Source: Devosia sp.
GTDB taxonomy: Bacteria; Pseudomonadota; Alphaproteobacteria; Rhizobiales; Devosiaceae
Direction: 5' to 3'
Length of the DNA stretch: 38,931 bases
Assembly (NCBI GenBank): GCA_015234425.1
Contig: JADGNE010000025.1
Location: 1-38,931, forward strand
Part shown: one piece after another, positions 21,795 through 29,893 of the stretch
Layout: every line of letters begins with the position of its first letter
Numbering within the stretch: the stretch's first letter is position 1
The notes under the pieces: model-generated
Told to the model about the DNA's origin: nothing
What the model saw: only the letters and a program-made list of their open reading frames with translations
Database searches by the model: none
Position numbers and translations under genes: made by a program

Positions 21795-23369
21795 ATGCGT
21801 ATTGTCAAATTCGGCGTATCTCGTCGGGCCCTGTTCATGGCTGCGGGGGCGTTTGCCTCCATGTCCCTTCTCGGGATGAGCGCTGCAAAGGCGCAGGTCG
21901 CCACCGACAATATCGATCTCGATGCCACCATCCAGGCCGGCATCGCCTATGGCCTGTCCGGCACGTTCGACCCGCTCAGCGCCTCGGGTGCGGTCACGGT
22001 TGCTGCCAACTGGCACACGATGGAAGGCCTGGTTGATCTCGATCCGGTCACCCGCGAGCCCTATGCGGCTCTGGCTGCCGAAATGCCGACCAGCGCGGAT
22101 GGCATCGAGTACATCGTCAAGCTTCGCGACGGCGCCGTCTTCCATGATGGCACCCCGGTGACCGCTGAAGACGTTGTCTACTCGGCCGAGCGCGTGCTCG
22201 ACCCTGCGTCCAACTCGCTGTTCCGCTCTTTCGTGTCGTTCATCGACAAGGTCGAGGTTGTCGACGAGACCACGGTCAAGTTCACCAATAAATTCCCTTT
22301 CTCGCTGTTCAACGAGCGCATTGGTTCGATCAAGATCGTGCCCAAGGCTCTCGTTGAGGCGGATCCGGAAGCCTTCGGCAAGCTCCCGACCGGCACTGGC
22401 CCCTACAAGCTGATCTCGGCTGTTCCGGAAGCGGAAATCGTCTTCGAGCGTAACGAAGACTACACCGGCAACCGTCCGGCTCTGGCCGCCGACATGGTCT
22501 GGAACCTCATCGCTGACCCGACCGCTCGCGTGAACGCGCTGAACTCGGGCACCGTGATGGCGATCGAAGACGTGCCCTATATCGACGTCGACGCGGTTGC
22601 TGCCGTTGCCGAGCTCGAAAAGGCCCAGTCGTTTGGTCTGCTCTTCGCCATGTTCAACACCCAGACCGCACCGTTCAACGACGTGCGCGTCCGTCAGGCG
22701 TTCATGTACGCCATCGATATGGACAAGGTAATCGGCACCGGCATGCTGGATAACGCCACTGCGGCGAGCTCTTTCCTGCCCGAGACCCACCCGAACTACC
22801 ATCGCGCCGAAAACGTCTACGGCAATGATCCGGAAAAGGCCAAGGCCCTCCTGGCTGAAGCTGGCCTCGAAAGCGTCGACATCACGCTGATGAGCACCGA
22901 CCATGGTTGGGTCAAGGACGTGGCGCCGATCATCAAGGAATCCCTTGATGCCGTTGGCTTCAACACCACGCTCGATATCGGCCAGTCCGGTGGTCAGTAT
23001 GTGAAGGTGGACGCTGGCGAGATGCAGGTGATGATTGCCCCCGGCGATCCGTCTGTGTTCGGCAACGACCCTGACATCCTGATGCAGTGGTGGTTTGGCG
23101 ACAACATCTGGCCGACCACGCGCTACCGCTGGGCTGAAAGCGAAGGCTATGCCGAGCTGACGACCCTGCTCAACGACGCCCTGCGTCTGTCGGGTGAAGA
23201 GCAGCAGGCCAAGTGGAACGAAGCCATGGACCTGATCTCGGTCGAGGTTCCGCTCTATCCGCTGCTGCACCGTCAGCTGCCGACTGCCTGGAGCGCCGAA
23301 GAACTTGAAGGCTTTGCCCCGGTTCCAACGACTGGCCTCTCCTTCCTCGACGTTGGCGTCAAGAAATAA
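21795..23369 (+). CDS. Peptide/oligosaccharide-type ABC substrate-binding protein (SatA-like)
   Basis: A 524-residue family-5 (DppA/OppA-type) binding protein. The N-terminus carries a Tat-like signal (VSRRALFMAAGAFASMSLLGMSAAKAQ). The mature part has GLSGTFDPLSASGAVTVAANWHTMEGLVDLDPVTREPYAALA, then KLRDGAVFHDGTPVTAEDVVYSAERVLDP and FNDVRVRQAFMYAIDMDKVI, all standard for the family. Start at 21795 follows GGAGGA closely. It is the first gene of an operon with two permease domains, two ATPases and three amino-sugar enzymes. By analogy with Sat systems it probably captures N-acetylneuraminate or a related nonulosonate, although family-5 proteins mostly bind peptides and the ligand cannot be read from sequence. 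Confidence 0.88.
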   Translation: MRIVKFGVSRRALFMAAGAFASMSLLGMSAAKAQVATDNIDLDATIQAGIAYGLSGTFDPLSASGAVTVAANWHTMEGLVDLDPVTREPYAALAAEMPTSADGIEYIVKLRDGAVFHDGTPVTAEDVVYSAERVLDPASNSLFRSFVSFIDKVEVVDETTVKFTNKFPFSLFNERIGSIKIVPKALVEADPEAFGKLPTGTGPYKLISAVPEAEIVFERNEDYTGNRPALAADMVWNLIADPTARVNALNSGTVMAIEDVPYIDVDAVAAVAELEKAQSFGLLFAMFNTQTAPFNDVRVRQAFMYAIDMDKVIGTGMLDNATAASSFLPETHPNYHRAENVYGNDPEKAKALLAEAGLESVDITLMSTDHGWVKDVAPIIKESLDAVGFNTTLDIGQSGGQYVKVDAGEMQVMIAPGDPSVFGNDPDILMQWWFGDNIWPTTRYRWAESEGYAELTTLLNDALRLSGEEQQAKWNEAMDLISVEVPLYPLLHRQLPTAWSAEELEGFAPVPTTGLSFLDVGVKK

Positions 23370-23385
23370 GCTGATCTGAAAACTT

Positions 23386-23412
23386 CAGGCTCCGGGGCAT
23401 ACCCGGAGCCTG
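23386..23412 (+). other. Intercistronic stem-loop after binding-protein gene
   Basis: Perfect 11-base stem CAGGCTCCGGG / CCCGGAGCCTG with loop GCATA, 16 bases after the binding-protein stop and 38 bases before the permease start. No U-tract follows. Such elements between binding-protein and permease genes usually stabilise the upstream message, so that the binding protein is made in excess over membrane parts. Confidence 0.7.
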
Positions 23413-23449
23413 GCAGGTTCCCTGCAACTGAAAAGCGAGCCGGACGGCC

Positions 23450-24415
23450 ATGCTAAATGTGCTCAACCTGATCGGGCGCCGTCTGGTGCAATTGCCGATC
23501 ATGATCCTCGGGATCACCTTCCTCGTCTTCTTTGTCATGTCCTTTTCGAGCGTCGATCCTGCGATCACGGCGCTGGGCGAGGGCGCCTCGCTCGAGGCGC
23601 GGGCGCAATATCGCGAACTGCACGGCCTCAACGAGCCGCTCCTGACGCGCTATGTCTCCTTTGTCGGCGGCCTGCTCCAGTTCGACATGGGCACATATTC
23701 GGCCCGCCAGCTCCCCGTCATCGACGAGGTAATGCGCGCTTTCCCCATCACGCTGCAGCTGACTTTCCTCGGCCTCATCATCGCCGTCGTCTTCTCGCTG
23801 CTGCTCGGCGTTATCGCCGCTATCTATCGCGATCGCTGGCCCGACCAGGTCATCCGCATCTTCTCCATTGCCTCGCTGTCGACGCCATCCTTCTGGCTGG
23901 CTGTGCTGCTGATCCAGTTGCTCGGTCAGAAAGTGGGCATTTTTTCGCTGCTGCCGACCGCCGGACGCCTGCCGGGCATGTTCGGCAATTTCGGTGGCTG
24001 GTTCATGCGCATGTTCCTGCCGGCCGTGGCGCTTGCCGTGCCGGTGATCGGCCAGCTCTCCCGCGTGGTACGAACCGCCGTGGTTGAAGAGCTGGACAAG
24101 GACTATGTCCGCACCGCGCTCGGCGCCGGCATCCCGCGCCATGTCGTGGTGGGCCGAAATGTGCTGCGCAATGCGCTCATCACCCCGATCACCGTTCTGG
24201 GCCTGCGCATCGGCTATCTCATGGGCGGTGCGGTCATCATCGAGATCATCTTCAACATCAACGGGATGGGGATGTTGATCATGAATGGCGTCACCAACAA
24301 CGAGCCGAACCTGGTTCAGGGCGTGACCCTCACCGTGGCGATCGCCTTTATCGTCATCAACGTCATCGTCGACCTGCTCTACGTGCTGGTCAATCCGCGC
24401 ATCCGGGATATTTGA
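23450..24415 (+). CDS. ABC transporter permease, DppB type (SatB-like)
   Basis: A 321-residue inner-membrane permease with six helices. It starts LIGRRLVQLPIMILGITFLVFFVMSFSSVDPA, the standard DppB opening, and has the long periplasmic loop after helix 1 (ARAQYRELHGLNEPLLTRY). The EAA loop is VVEELDKDYVRTALGAGIPRHVVVGRNVLRNALITPI, and the C-terminus is YVLVNPRIRDI. Length and motifs are normal. It stops one base before the GTG of the fused permease-ATPase gene. Confidence 0.9.
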   Translation: MLNVLNLIGRRLVQLPIMILGITFLVFFVMSFSSVDPAITALGEGASLEARAQYRELHGLNEPLLTRYVSFVGGLLQFDMGTYSARQLPVIDEVMRAFPITLQLTFLGLIIAVVFSLLLGVIAAIYRDRWPDQVIRIFSIASLSTPSFWLAVLLIQLLGQKVGIFSLLPTAGRLPGMFGNFGGWFMRMFLPAVALAVPVIGQLSRVVRTAVVEELDKDYVRTALGAGIPRHVVVGRNVLRNALITPITVLGLRIGYLMGGAVIIEIIFNINGMGMLIMNGVTNNEPNLVQGVTLTVAIAFIVINVIVDLLYVLVNPRIRDI

Positions 24416-24416
24416 C

Positions 24417-26414
24417 GTGATCAGAACCGAAACCACTAAAAAGCTTTCCGTTCCTGGCCTTGCGCTTTCCGGGCTGCGCCAGCTGTCGCTGACCTCCCGC
24501 TTTGCCCTAGGCGTGCTGGTGCTGGTCTGCCTTGGCGCGATCTTTGCGCCGCTGATTGCGCCCTACGATCCGCTGGCCACCGGCCTCACCCGTGGTCCCG
24601 CCGGTCCTGACGCCGCGCATTGGTTCGGCACTGACCGTCAGGGCCGGGATATCTTTTCCCGTCTCGTCTATGGCGCCCGCTATTCGCTCATCATCGGTCT
24701 GGCGGCGACGGCAGTAGCTCTCGTGGCCGCCGCCATTCTCGGCGCCATTGCGGCCACCTCGGGCAAATGGGTCTCCGAAGTGCTGATGCGCGTGCTGGAC
24801 ATGGTCATGTCCTTCCCCGGCATTGCACTCGCTGTGGTGTTCGTCACCGTCTTCGGCCAGACCATGCCGGTGCTGGTGCTGACCATCGCCTTCCTCTACG
24901 TGCCCCAGCTCACCCGCGTCATCCGCGCCAATATCATCGGCCAGTATGGCGAAGACTATGTCGCCGCGATCCGCGTGATGGGCGCTTCGACACCGCATAT
25001 CCTGATCAAGCATGTGGCCCGCAACTGCATTGCGCCCGTGCTGGTCTTCGCCACCATCCTTGTGGCCGATGCCATCGTCTTTGAGGCTTCGCTCTCCTTC
25101 ATCCAGGCTGGCGTCCCCGACCCCGAACCCTCCTGGGGCAATGTCATGGCATCCGGTCGTCAGCTGGTGATGTCCGGCGCCTGGTGGTCGACGCTCTTTG
25201 CCGGTGCGCTGATCACCGTCACCGTGCTGGCGCTTAACGTCCTCGCCGAGGGGATGACCGACGCCATGGCCGCTCCGCGCGCCCGTGCCCAGGTCAATGC
25301 GGCCGAGGTCGAAGCCGCCATCGAACAGCTCGAAGCCCCCAAGGCCGAGGAAACTGCTGATGCCGCCGGCTCCGCGCTCCTCGAAGAACGCCTCGCCGAA
25401 CTCCGCCGGGTCGAACTGGCCCGCACCGACCGCCTCACAATGGACGAGACCGTCGCGCCCATCCTCGAAGTGCGCAATCTCTCCATCGGCTTCCCGCGCC
25501 ACGGCAATGTCGATGTCGTGGACAATATCTCCTTCTCCGTCCGCCCCGGTGAGACCGTGGCGCTGGTCGGGGAGTCTGGTTGCGGCAAGTCCATTACCTC
25601 GCTCGCCATCATGGGTCTGCTCGATCCCAAGGCGCGCATTCGCGGCGAGATCCTCTTTGAGGGCAAGAACCTCCTCACCATGAGTGAGAAGGAACGCAAT
25701 GCCCTACGCGGCAAGGGCATCGCCATGATCTATCAGGATGCGCTGTCCTCGCTGAACCCGGCCATGCTGATCCGCTCGCAAATGGCCCAGCTCACCTCGC
25801 GCGGCGGCACTCGCTCCGCCGAGGACCTGCTGACCATGGTTGGCCTCGACCCCACCCGCACGCTCAATTCCTATCCGCACGAGCTTTCGGGTGGCCAGCG
25901 CCAGCGCGTCCTCATCGCCATGGCCCTGACGCGCAACCCCAAGCTGGTGATCGCCGATGAGCCCACCACGGCCCTCGACGTGACCGTGCAAAAGCAGGTG
26001 GTCGACCTCCTCAATCGCCTGCGCGAGGAACTGGGCTTTGCCATGCTCTTCGTCTCGCACGATCTGGCGCTGGTGGCCGAAATCTCGCACCGCATTTCGG
26101 TCATGTATGCCGGCCAGATGGTCGAGCAGGGCAAGACCCGCGAAATCCTCACCCAGCCGGTCCACGAATATACCCGTGGCCTGCTCGGCGCCGTGCTCAG
26201 CATTGAGGCCAGCGCCAGCCGGCTGCATCAGGTGCGCGGCACCGTGCCCTCGCCGCGGGAATTCCCCAAGGGCGACCGCTTCGCCCCGCGCTCGTCCAAT
26301 CCCGCGCGCAATGCCGGCGTCACCCCCGTCTTCCGCCAGATCCCGGGCACCGAGCATTTCTACGCCGCTCACCCCGATGACGAGATTGTCCAGCCGATCG
26401 AGGCCCACGCATGA
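24417..26414 (+). CDS. Fused ABC permease (DppC type) and ATPase (DppD type) (SatC-like)
   Basis: A 665-residue fusion. Residues 1-285 are a DppC-type permease: RFALGVLVLVCLGAIFAPLIAPYDP, HWFGTDRQGRDIFSRLVYGAR, and an EAA loop at YGEDYVAAIRVMGASTPHILIKHVARN. A charged, probably helical linker of about 60 residues follows (EVEAAIEQLEAPKAEE, LEERLAELRRVE). Residues 350-665 are an oligopeptide-type ATPase: Walker A GESGCGKS at 385-392, LSGGQRQR, Walker B VIADEPTTALD, and the C-terminal PxG-type domain with EYTRGLLGAVL. Start is GTG at 24417, one base after the preceding stop. I recall a permease-ATPase fusion of this kind in the sialic acid transporter of Haemophilus ducreyi. The stop overlaps the next ATG. 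Confidence 0.9.
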   Translation: MIRTETTKKLSVPGLALSGLRQLSLTSRFALGVLVLVCLGAIFAPLIAPYDPLATGLTRGPAGPDAAHWFGTDRQGRDIFSRLVYGARYSLIIGLAATAVALVAAAILGAIAATSGKWVSEVLMRVLDMVMSFPGIALAVVFVTVFGQTMPVLVLTIAFLYVPQLTRVIRANIIGQYGEDYVAAIRVMGASTPHILIKHVARNCIAPVLVFATILVADAIVFEASLSFIQAGVPDPEPSWGNVMASGRQLVMSGAWWSTLFAGALITVTVLALNVLAEGMTDAMAAPRARAQVNAAEVEAAIEQLEAPKAEETADAAGSALLEERLAELRRVELARTDRLTMDETVAPILEVRNLSIGFPRHGNVDVVDNISFSVRPGETVALVGESGCGKSITSLAIMGLLDPKARIRGEILFEGKNLLTMSEKERNALRGKGIAMIYQDALSSLNPAMLIRSQMAQLTSRGGTRSAEDLLTMVGLDPTRTLNSYPHELSGGQRQRVLIAMALTRNPKLVIADEPTTALDVTVQKQVVDLLNRLREELGFAMLFVSHDLALVAEISHRISVMYAGQMVEQGKTREILTQPVHEYTRGLLGAVLSIEASASRLHQVRGTVPSPREFPKGDRFAPRSSNPARNAGVTPVFRQIPGTEHFYAAHPDDEIVQPIEAHA

Positions 26415-27235
26415 ACGCGATCACCAGCAAGTCTGCCGATAGTGCCCTGATCGAACTGCGCGACGTCTGCGTCGACTTCCGCATCCGCTCCTCGCTGTTC
26501 AAGCCGGTCGCCCTGCGCGCCCTCGATCATGTCTCGCTCGCCGTCCACCGCGGACGCACGCTCGGCGTGGTGGGTGAGTCCGGTTCGGGCAAGTCGACCG
26601 CCGCAAAAGTGCTGATCGGGCTGCTCAAGCCCAGCGCCGGCCGGATCTTCTTCGGCGGCGAAGAGGTGAAAAACTTCGACGCCGCCACCCGAAAGCGCAT
26701 TGGCCGCGTCGTTTCCGTCGTCTTCCAGGACCCGGCAACCGCCCTCAATGCCCGCATGCTGGTGCGCGATGCGCTGACCGACCCTCTCAATGTCCACGGC
26801 ATCGGCGATGCCCAGAGCCGTAGGGCTCGCGTCTCCGAGCTGGTCAACCTGGTCGGCCTGCCGCAGTCCGTGCTCGACGCCATTCCCGCCCAATTGTCCG
26901 GCGGCCAGAAGCAGCGCGTCGCCATTGCCCGCGCCTTGACGCTAGAGCCGCAGGTCATCGTCGCTGACGAGCCGACCTCCGCGCTCGACGTCTCGGTCCG
27001 CGCCCAGATCCTCAATCTCCTGCAGGATCTCAAACGCGAGCTCGATCTCGGCATGGTCTTTATCTCCCACGACATCCAGACCGTGCGGCACATCTCGGAC
27101 GATATCGCCGTGATGAACCGCGGCAAGGTCATTGAGTTCGGCCCCGGCGCGCAGGTGCTGGGCTCGCCCTCGCAGGACTACACAAGAACCCTTCTGGCGG
27201 CGGCGCCCAGCCTGCTGCATGCCAAGAGCGCCTGA
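26411..27235 (+). CDS. ABC transporter ATP-binding protein, DppF type (SatD-like)
   Basis: A 274-residue oligopeptide-type ATPase. Walker A GESGSGKST, Q-loop SVVFQDPATALNARMLVRDAL, signature LSGGQKQR, Walker B VIVADEPTSALDVS, H-loop FISHDIQTVRHISDDIAVM, C-terminal SPSQDYTRTLLAAAPSL. ATG at 26411 overlaps the TGA of the fused gene (ATGA). It completes the transporter: binding protein, two permease domains and two ATPase domains. It is the second nucleotide-binding half of the heterodimeric motor. Confidence 0.9.
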   Translation: MNAITSKSADSALIELRDVCVDFRIRSSLFKPVALRALDHVSLAVHRGRTLGVVGESGSGKSTAAKVLIGLLKPSAGRIFFGGEEVKNFDAATRKRIGRVVSVVFQDPATALNARMLVRDALTDPLNVHGIGDAQSRRARVSELVNLVGLPQSVLDAIPAQLSGGQKQRVAIARALTLEPQVIVADEPTSALDVSVRAQILNLLQDLKRELDLGMVFISHDIQTVRHISDDIAVMNRGKVIEFGPGAQVLGSPSQDYTRTLLAAAPSLLHAKSA

Positions 27236-27276
27236 TCCCCTCCTTCTCCTCCCCCTGACCACTGGTCCCCTAAAGC

Positions 27277-28200
27277 ATGTCCAAGCATAGTTTCCGCGGC
27301 ATCATTCCCCCCATCGTTACCCCCATCAATCCCGATGGTACGGTGAACCATGCCGATCTCACCGCCCTTGTCGAACACCTCATCTCCCAGGGCGTTCACG
27401 GCATTTTCGCCCTCGGCTCCAGCGGTCAGGTCGCCTACCTCTCCGACGAAGATCGCCTCGCCGTCATCAAGACCATCGCGACGGTTACGGCCGGCCGCGT
27501 GCCTGTCATTGCTGGCGCCATGGACCTTTCGGTCCACACTGTCATCCGTTCGGCAAAGGCCTTCATCGAAGCCGGTGCAGACGCCATCGTCATCACCCCG
27601 CCGCTCTACACCATCAATGACGAAGCAGAAGTCGCCGACCACTTCCGCGCCGTCGCCAAGGCCATCAGCGTTCCGCTCTTTGCCTATGACATCCCGGTCC
27701 GCGCCCACAAGAAGCTCTCGGCCAGCCTGCTGGTCCAGCTGGGCAAGGAAGGCGTCATTGTCGGCGTCAAGGATTCCTCGGGCGACGACGTCGGCTTCCG
27801 CCGCCTCATTGCCATGAACAAGGCCGCCGGCAGCCCGCTGACCCTGCTCACCGGCCACGAAGTCGTGGTCGACGCCATGGGTCTTGCCGGTGCCGATGGC
27901 GCCGTGCCCGGTCTCGCCAATGTCGATGCGGCCTCCTATGTCCGCCTCTGGAATGCCATCGAAGCGCGCGATTTCGAAACTGCCGTCAAGGAACAGGAAT
28001 TCATCAATGCCCTGTTCGAGATCGTCTTCGTCCCCAAGGGGCATTCGGGCGACGTAACCGGCATCGGCGCCTTCAAGGTCGCAATGGCAGCCCGTGGCCT
28101 CCTGAGCTCGGCCACCAACACCGCCCCGCTCAAGGATCTCGATGCGCCTACCGTTTCGGCGATCGAAAAGATCGTGCGCGATCTGGGCCTCATCGCCTAA
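27277..28200 (+). CDS. nanA: DapA-family aldolase, probable N-acetylneuraminate lyase
   Basis: A 307-residue class I aldolase of the DHDPS/NAL superfamily. Schiff-base Lys165 in GVKDSSGDD and catalytic Tyr137 in AYDIPVR fall at the same numbers as in E. coli NanA. The substrate carboxylate loop reads GSSGQ (47-51), where NanA enzymes usually have GSTGE. YDIP replaces the usual YNIP/YNVP. In this operon the likely reaction is cleavage of N-acetylneuraminate to pyruvate and N-acetylmannosamine. The two changes leave room for another 2-keto-3-deoxy substrate. The gene follows the ATPase by 41 bases, and no strong ribosome binding site is visible. Confidence 0.82.
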   Translation: MSKHSFRGIIPPIVTPINPDGTVNHADLTALVEHLISQGVHGIFALGSSGQVAYLSDEDRLAVIKTIATVTAGRVPVIAGAMDLSVHTVIRSAKAFIEAGADAIVITPPLYTINDEAEVADHFRAVAKAISVPLFAYDIPVRAHKKLSASLLVQLGKEGVIVGVKDSSGDDVGFRRLIAMNKAAGSPLTLLTGHEVVVDAMGLAGADGAVPGLANVDAASYVRLWNAIEARDFETAVKEQEFINALFEIVFVPKGHSGDVTGIGAFKVAMAARGLLSSATNTAPLKDLDAPTVSAIEKIVRDLGLIA

Positions 28201-28214
28201 TCTGCTGACCGATT

Positions 28215-28242
28215 CCGGCAGCATCCATCCGGGTGCTGCCGG
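28215..28242 (+). other. Intercistronic hairpin between aldolase and epimerase genes
   Basis: Nine-base stem CCGGCAGCA / TGCTGCCGG around a ten-base loop, in the 70-base gap, followed by CACTCTTT. It could act as a weak terminator or as a stability element that sets the ratio of aldolase to epimerase. Confidence 0.5.
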
Positions 28243-28270
28243 CACTCTTTCCATAGAAGGCATTTTCAGC

Positions 28271-28945
28271 GTGGACATTCTCAGCCGCATCCGTGGAGGC
28301 CTCGTGGCCTCGTGCCAGCCCGTCGATGACGGTCCGATGGATCGTCCCGAGATCGTTGCGGCCATGGCCCAGGCCTGTGTCGCCGGTGGCGCCGCAGCCC
28401 TGCGCATCGAAGGCGTGGACAACCTTCGCGCCACCCGCCCGCATGTGAACGTGCCGATCATCGGCATCGTCAAATCCGACCTCGACGGTACCCCGGTGCG
28501 TATCACCGTGCGGATCGCCGAAGCGCTGGCGCTGGCCGACGCCGGTGCTGACGTCATCGCCTATGACGCCACCAATCGCCCGCGTCCGGACAGCCGCAAG
28601 GACATTCTGAAAGCCATTCTCGGCGCCGGCAAGATCGCCATGGCCGACAGCTCTACCTTCGAAGATGGCCGCATCGCTCTGGCCGCGGGCGCGCAGATCC
28701 TGGGCACCACCATGTCCGGCTATACCGCCGAAACCGAAGGGCTCAATGACGGCCCCGATTTCGAGCTGATCCGCGGCTTCAAGGCGCTGGGCGGTTTCGT
28801 CATGGCCGAAGGCCGTTTCAACACCCCGGAGCTTGCCGCTGCCGCCATGGCCGCAGGCGCCGATGCCGTCACCGTCGGTAGCGCGCTGACCCGGCTCGAG
28901 CACGTCACTTCCTGGTTCGCCGATGCCATCCGGGGCGCCAAATGA
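28271..28945 (+). CDS. nanE: N-acetylmannosamine-6-phosphate 2-epimerase
   Basis: A 224-residue TIM-barrel enzyme of the NanE family, converting ManNAc-6-P to GlcNAc-6-P in the cytoplasm. Family blocks in order: GGLVASCQPVDDGPM, GGAAALRIEGVDNLRA, PIIGIVKSD with the catalytic Lys, ADVIAYDATNRPRPD, KIAMADSSTFEDG, ILGTTMSGYTAETEG, MAEGRFNTPE with the catalytic Glu, and AVTVGSALTR. Start is GTG at 28271 (MDILSRIRGG), which gives the normal family length; the open frame to 28142 overlaps the aldolase gene. AAGG lies about ten bases upstream. Its stop overlaps the kinase start. This is the gene that most firmly ties the operon to sialic acid or ManNAc use. Confidence 0.9.
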   Translation: MDILSRIRGGLVASCQPVDDGPMDRPEIVAAMAQACVAGGAAALRIEGVDNLRATRPHVNVPIIGIVKSDLDGTPVRITVRIAEALALADAGADVIAYDATNRPRPDSRKDILKAILGAGKIAMADSSTFEDGRIALAAGAQILGTTMSGYTAETEGLNDGPDFELIRGFKALGGFVMAEGRFNTPELAAAAMAAGADAVTVGSALTRLEHVTSWFADAIRGAK

Positions 28946-29802
28946 GCCTTGATGGTTTCGCCGTCGATCTCGGCGGCACCAAGACCGCCGTTGCCCAGAT
29001 CGAGAACGGCGTCGTCACCCGCCGCCTGCAGCAGCCGACGGACGCCGGTGCGGCGCTGGCCGATCAGCTGATCGCCATCGAGACCCTGCTGGCCGAAGCT
29101 GGCTACAAGGCGGGCGAGCCGCTGGGCGTCGCCGTTGCCGGTCGCGTCGACCGTGAGGGCAATTGGCACGCCGTCAATAAGACGACGCTGAGCGCCATTA
29201 CGTCCGCTCCGCTGGGCGCGGAACTCGCCGCCCGGTTCGGCCCGCGCACCAAGGCCGTCAATGACGCCGCCGCCGCTGGTTGGGCCGAGGCCCAGTTGGG
29301 CGCAGGGCAGGGCAGTTATAATTTCGCCTATCTCACCGTTTCGACCGGCATCGGCGGCGGGCTCGTGCTCGGCGGCCGGCTGATCGAAAACGCCAATGGC
29401 CTCGCCGGACATGTCGGCTTTGTCTCCTCGCCGCTGGGCGACACGCTCTGTGGCTCCGGCCGCTTCGGCACGGTCGAAAGCGTGGCCGGTGGTCGCGGCA
29501 TCGCCGCTGCCGCCTATCTGCCGGACGCCCGCGCGGTGTTCGAGAGCGGCGCCTATGAGGCCATTATCGACCGCTCCGCCCGCGCCGTCGCGACCCTCGT
29601 CGCTGACCTGACTTCCATCCTTGGCCTCGACCGCGTCGCCATCGGTGGCAGCATCGGCCTCGCCCCCGGATATCTCGAGCGCGTCGCGACTCACCTTGCT
29701 GGCGAGCCCGACCTCTTCCGGCCCGAACTCGTTGCCGCGACCCTCGGCCACGACAGCGGCCTCATCGGCGCGCTCCTGATGGCGCAACAGGCCGGGCGCT
29801 AA
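28942..29802 (+). CDS. nanK: ROK-family kinase, probable N-acetylmannosamine kinase
   Basis: A 286-residue ROK sugar kinase. ATP phosphate motif VDLGGTKT near the N-terminus, catalytic Asp in VNDAAAAGWAE, second glycine motif VSTGIGGGLVLGG, and GHVGF with the conserved His. The ROK zinc motif (CxCGxxGCxE) is degraded to CGSGRFGTVE, keeping one of three Cys. It should phosphorylate ManNAc to ManNAc-6-P for the epimerase encoded immediately upstream (ATGA overlap). Some bacterial NanK enzymes are known to lack the zinc, so loss of the site does not argue against function. Glucose or GlcNAc kinase activity cannot be excluded from sequence alone. Confidence 0.86.
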   Translation: MSLDGFAVDLGGTKTAVAQIENGVVTRRLQQPTDAGAALADQLIAIETLLAEAGYKAGEPLGVAVAGRVDREGNWHAVNKTTLSAITSAPLGAELAARFGPRTKAVNDAAAAGWAEAQLGAGQGSYNFAYLTVSTGIGGGLVLGGRLIENANGLAGHVGFVSSPLGDTLCGSGRFGTVESVAGGRGIAAAAYLPDARAVFESGAYEAIIDRSARAVATLVADLTSILGLDRVAIGGSIGLAPGYLERVATHLAGEPDLFRPELVAATLGHDSGLIGALLMAQQAGR

Positions 29803-29830
29803 CCGCCCGGCTCTTCAAATTCTGCCGTCC

Positions 29831-29878
29831 TCGGCTTGGCTTTGCCGCTTAACCGCACTAGGCAGGACGCCAAGCCGA
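29831..29878 (+). other. Long-range inverted repeat between nanK and next gene
   Basis: Perfect ten-base arms TCGGCTTGGC (29831-29840) and GCCAAGCCGA (29869-29878) separated by 28 bases, and a smaller competing pair CTGCC/GGCAG that overlaps the same interval. It ends 15 bases before the start of the methyltransferase-fold gene, so it may end the amino-sugar transcript or modulate the next gene as a leader structure. Confidence 0.5.
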
Positions 29879-29893
29879 ATAAGGACGAGTTTC

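Noticed and set aside
27178..29787. Minus-strand frames (459, 237 and 355 aa) opposite the nan enzyme genes
   Set aside because: They are shadows of the aldolase, NanE and ROK kinase genes, all of which show catalytic motifs on the plus strand.
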